From: Rudanella sp.
GTDB lineage: Bacteria > Bacteroidota > Bacteroidia > Cytophagales > Spirosomataceae
Length of the DNA stretch: 6,295 nt
Reading direction: 5' to 3'
Assembly: GCA_026785985.1 (NCBI GenBank)
Contig: JAJAYX010000533.1
Location: 1 to 6,295 of the forward strand
The position numbers were made by a program, and so were the translations under genes. Of the stretch, positions 6,159-6,295 are shown piece after piece. Each line of letters opens with the position of its first letter. Position 1 is the stretch's first letter. The notes under the pieces are model-generated. The model worked only from the letters and a program-made list of their open reading frames with translations, was not told the DNA's origin and searched no databases.

Positions 6159-6295
6159 TTATTCAGCCGCTTTAGTTTCTGTTGTCTCGGCTGCTGCCTC
6201 AGCAACCGGAGCGTCTTCGGCAACAGCAGGCGTTTCTTCGGCAACAGATGCCTCAGCAACCCGAGCTACTTCAGCAACCCGAGCATCTTCAACAA
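6159..6295 (-). CDS. rpsP: C-terminal end of 30S ribosomal protein S16 (partial)
   Basis: Only the last 44 codons are in the window, ending with TAA at 6161-6159. They encode a low-complexity tail rich in Ala, Glu and Val (VAEVARVAEASVAEE early, ending TKAAE). The conserved S16 core lies beyond the window edge, so the call rests on gene order (rpsP directly before rimM and trmD) and on the known habit of Bacteroidota S16 proteins to carry long Ala/Glu-rich C-terminal extensions. S16 binds 16S rRNA during 30S assembly; the tail is probably disordered. Another Ala/Glu-rich protein cannot be ruled out. Confidence 0.78.
   Translation of the reverse strand, partial: VEDARVAEVARVAEASVAEETPAVAEDAPVAEAAAETTETKAAE
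6199..6284 (-). repeat. Imperfect 18-base repeats in the S16 tail
   Basis: A 14-base unit, TCAGCAACCCGAGC on the plus strand, occurs at 6253-6266 and 6271-6284 with an 18-base period. A one-mismatch copy sits at 6199-6212, and related TTCGGCAACAG units lie between them. They encode a hexapeptide-like (D/E)(A/V)xVAE pattern. Such repeats tend to vary in copy number between strains. Confidence 0.7.

Overview
The window suggests a Bacteroidota bacterium of the order Cytophagales, perhaps a relative of Spirosoma. This is an inference, based on moderate GC content in genes with AT-rich gaps, starts preceded by A-rich stretches rather than strong Shine-Dalgarno sequences, an S16 gene with a long Ala/Glu/Val tail, and a multi-PAS soluble histidine kinase typical of that group. 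All supported genes lie on the minus strand, so transcription runs from high to low coordinates. All plus-strand reading frames look like shadows of these genes.

Region 1 (6295 to 4783) is a conserved translation block in the order rpsP (3' end only), rimM, trmD. A strong intrinsic terminator separates rpsP from rimM. The rimM and trmD genes overlap by 11 bases. Together they cover a small-subunit protein, a 30S maturation factor and the tRNA m1G37 methyltransferase.

Region 2 (4782 to 4383) is a 400-base gap with no gene. Its AT-rich core holds two nested inverted repeats, one perfect DnaA-box match and a possible Bacteroidota -7 promoter element facing the next gene.

Region 3 (4382 to 1) is the notable part. 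It holds a 938-residue soluble histidine kinase with five tandem PAS modules, then after 34 bases a photoactive yellow protein (PYP) homologue of 126 residues, then after 79 bases a gene encoding an acyl carrier protein (ACP) domain fused to an AMP-forming ligase of the p-coumarate/aryl-acid type. PYP needs p-coumaric acid delivered as an activated thioester to one cysteine. The ligase, the photoreceptor and a kinase therefore form a plausible blue-light sensing module in which the chromophore is activated, held on a carrier, attached to PYP and read out by the kinase.

The ligase gene carries an apparent one-base deletion between positions 647 and 646. It splits the reading frame after 141 residues, so the gene is either a recent pseudogene or contains a sequence error. 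Its last part is cut off by the window start.
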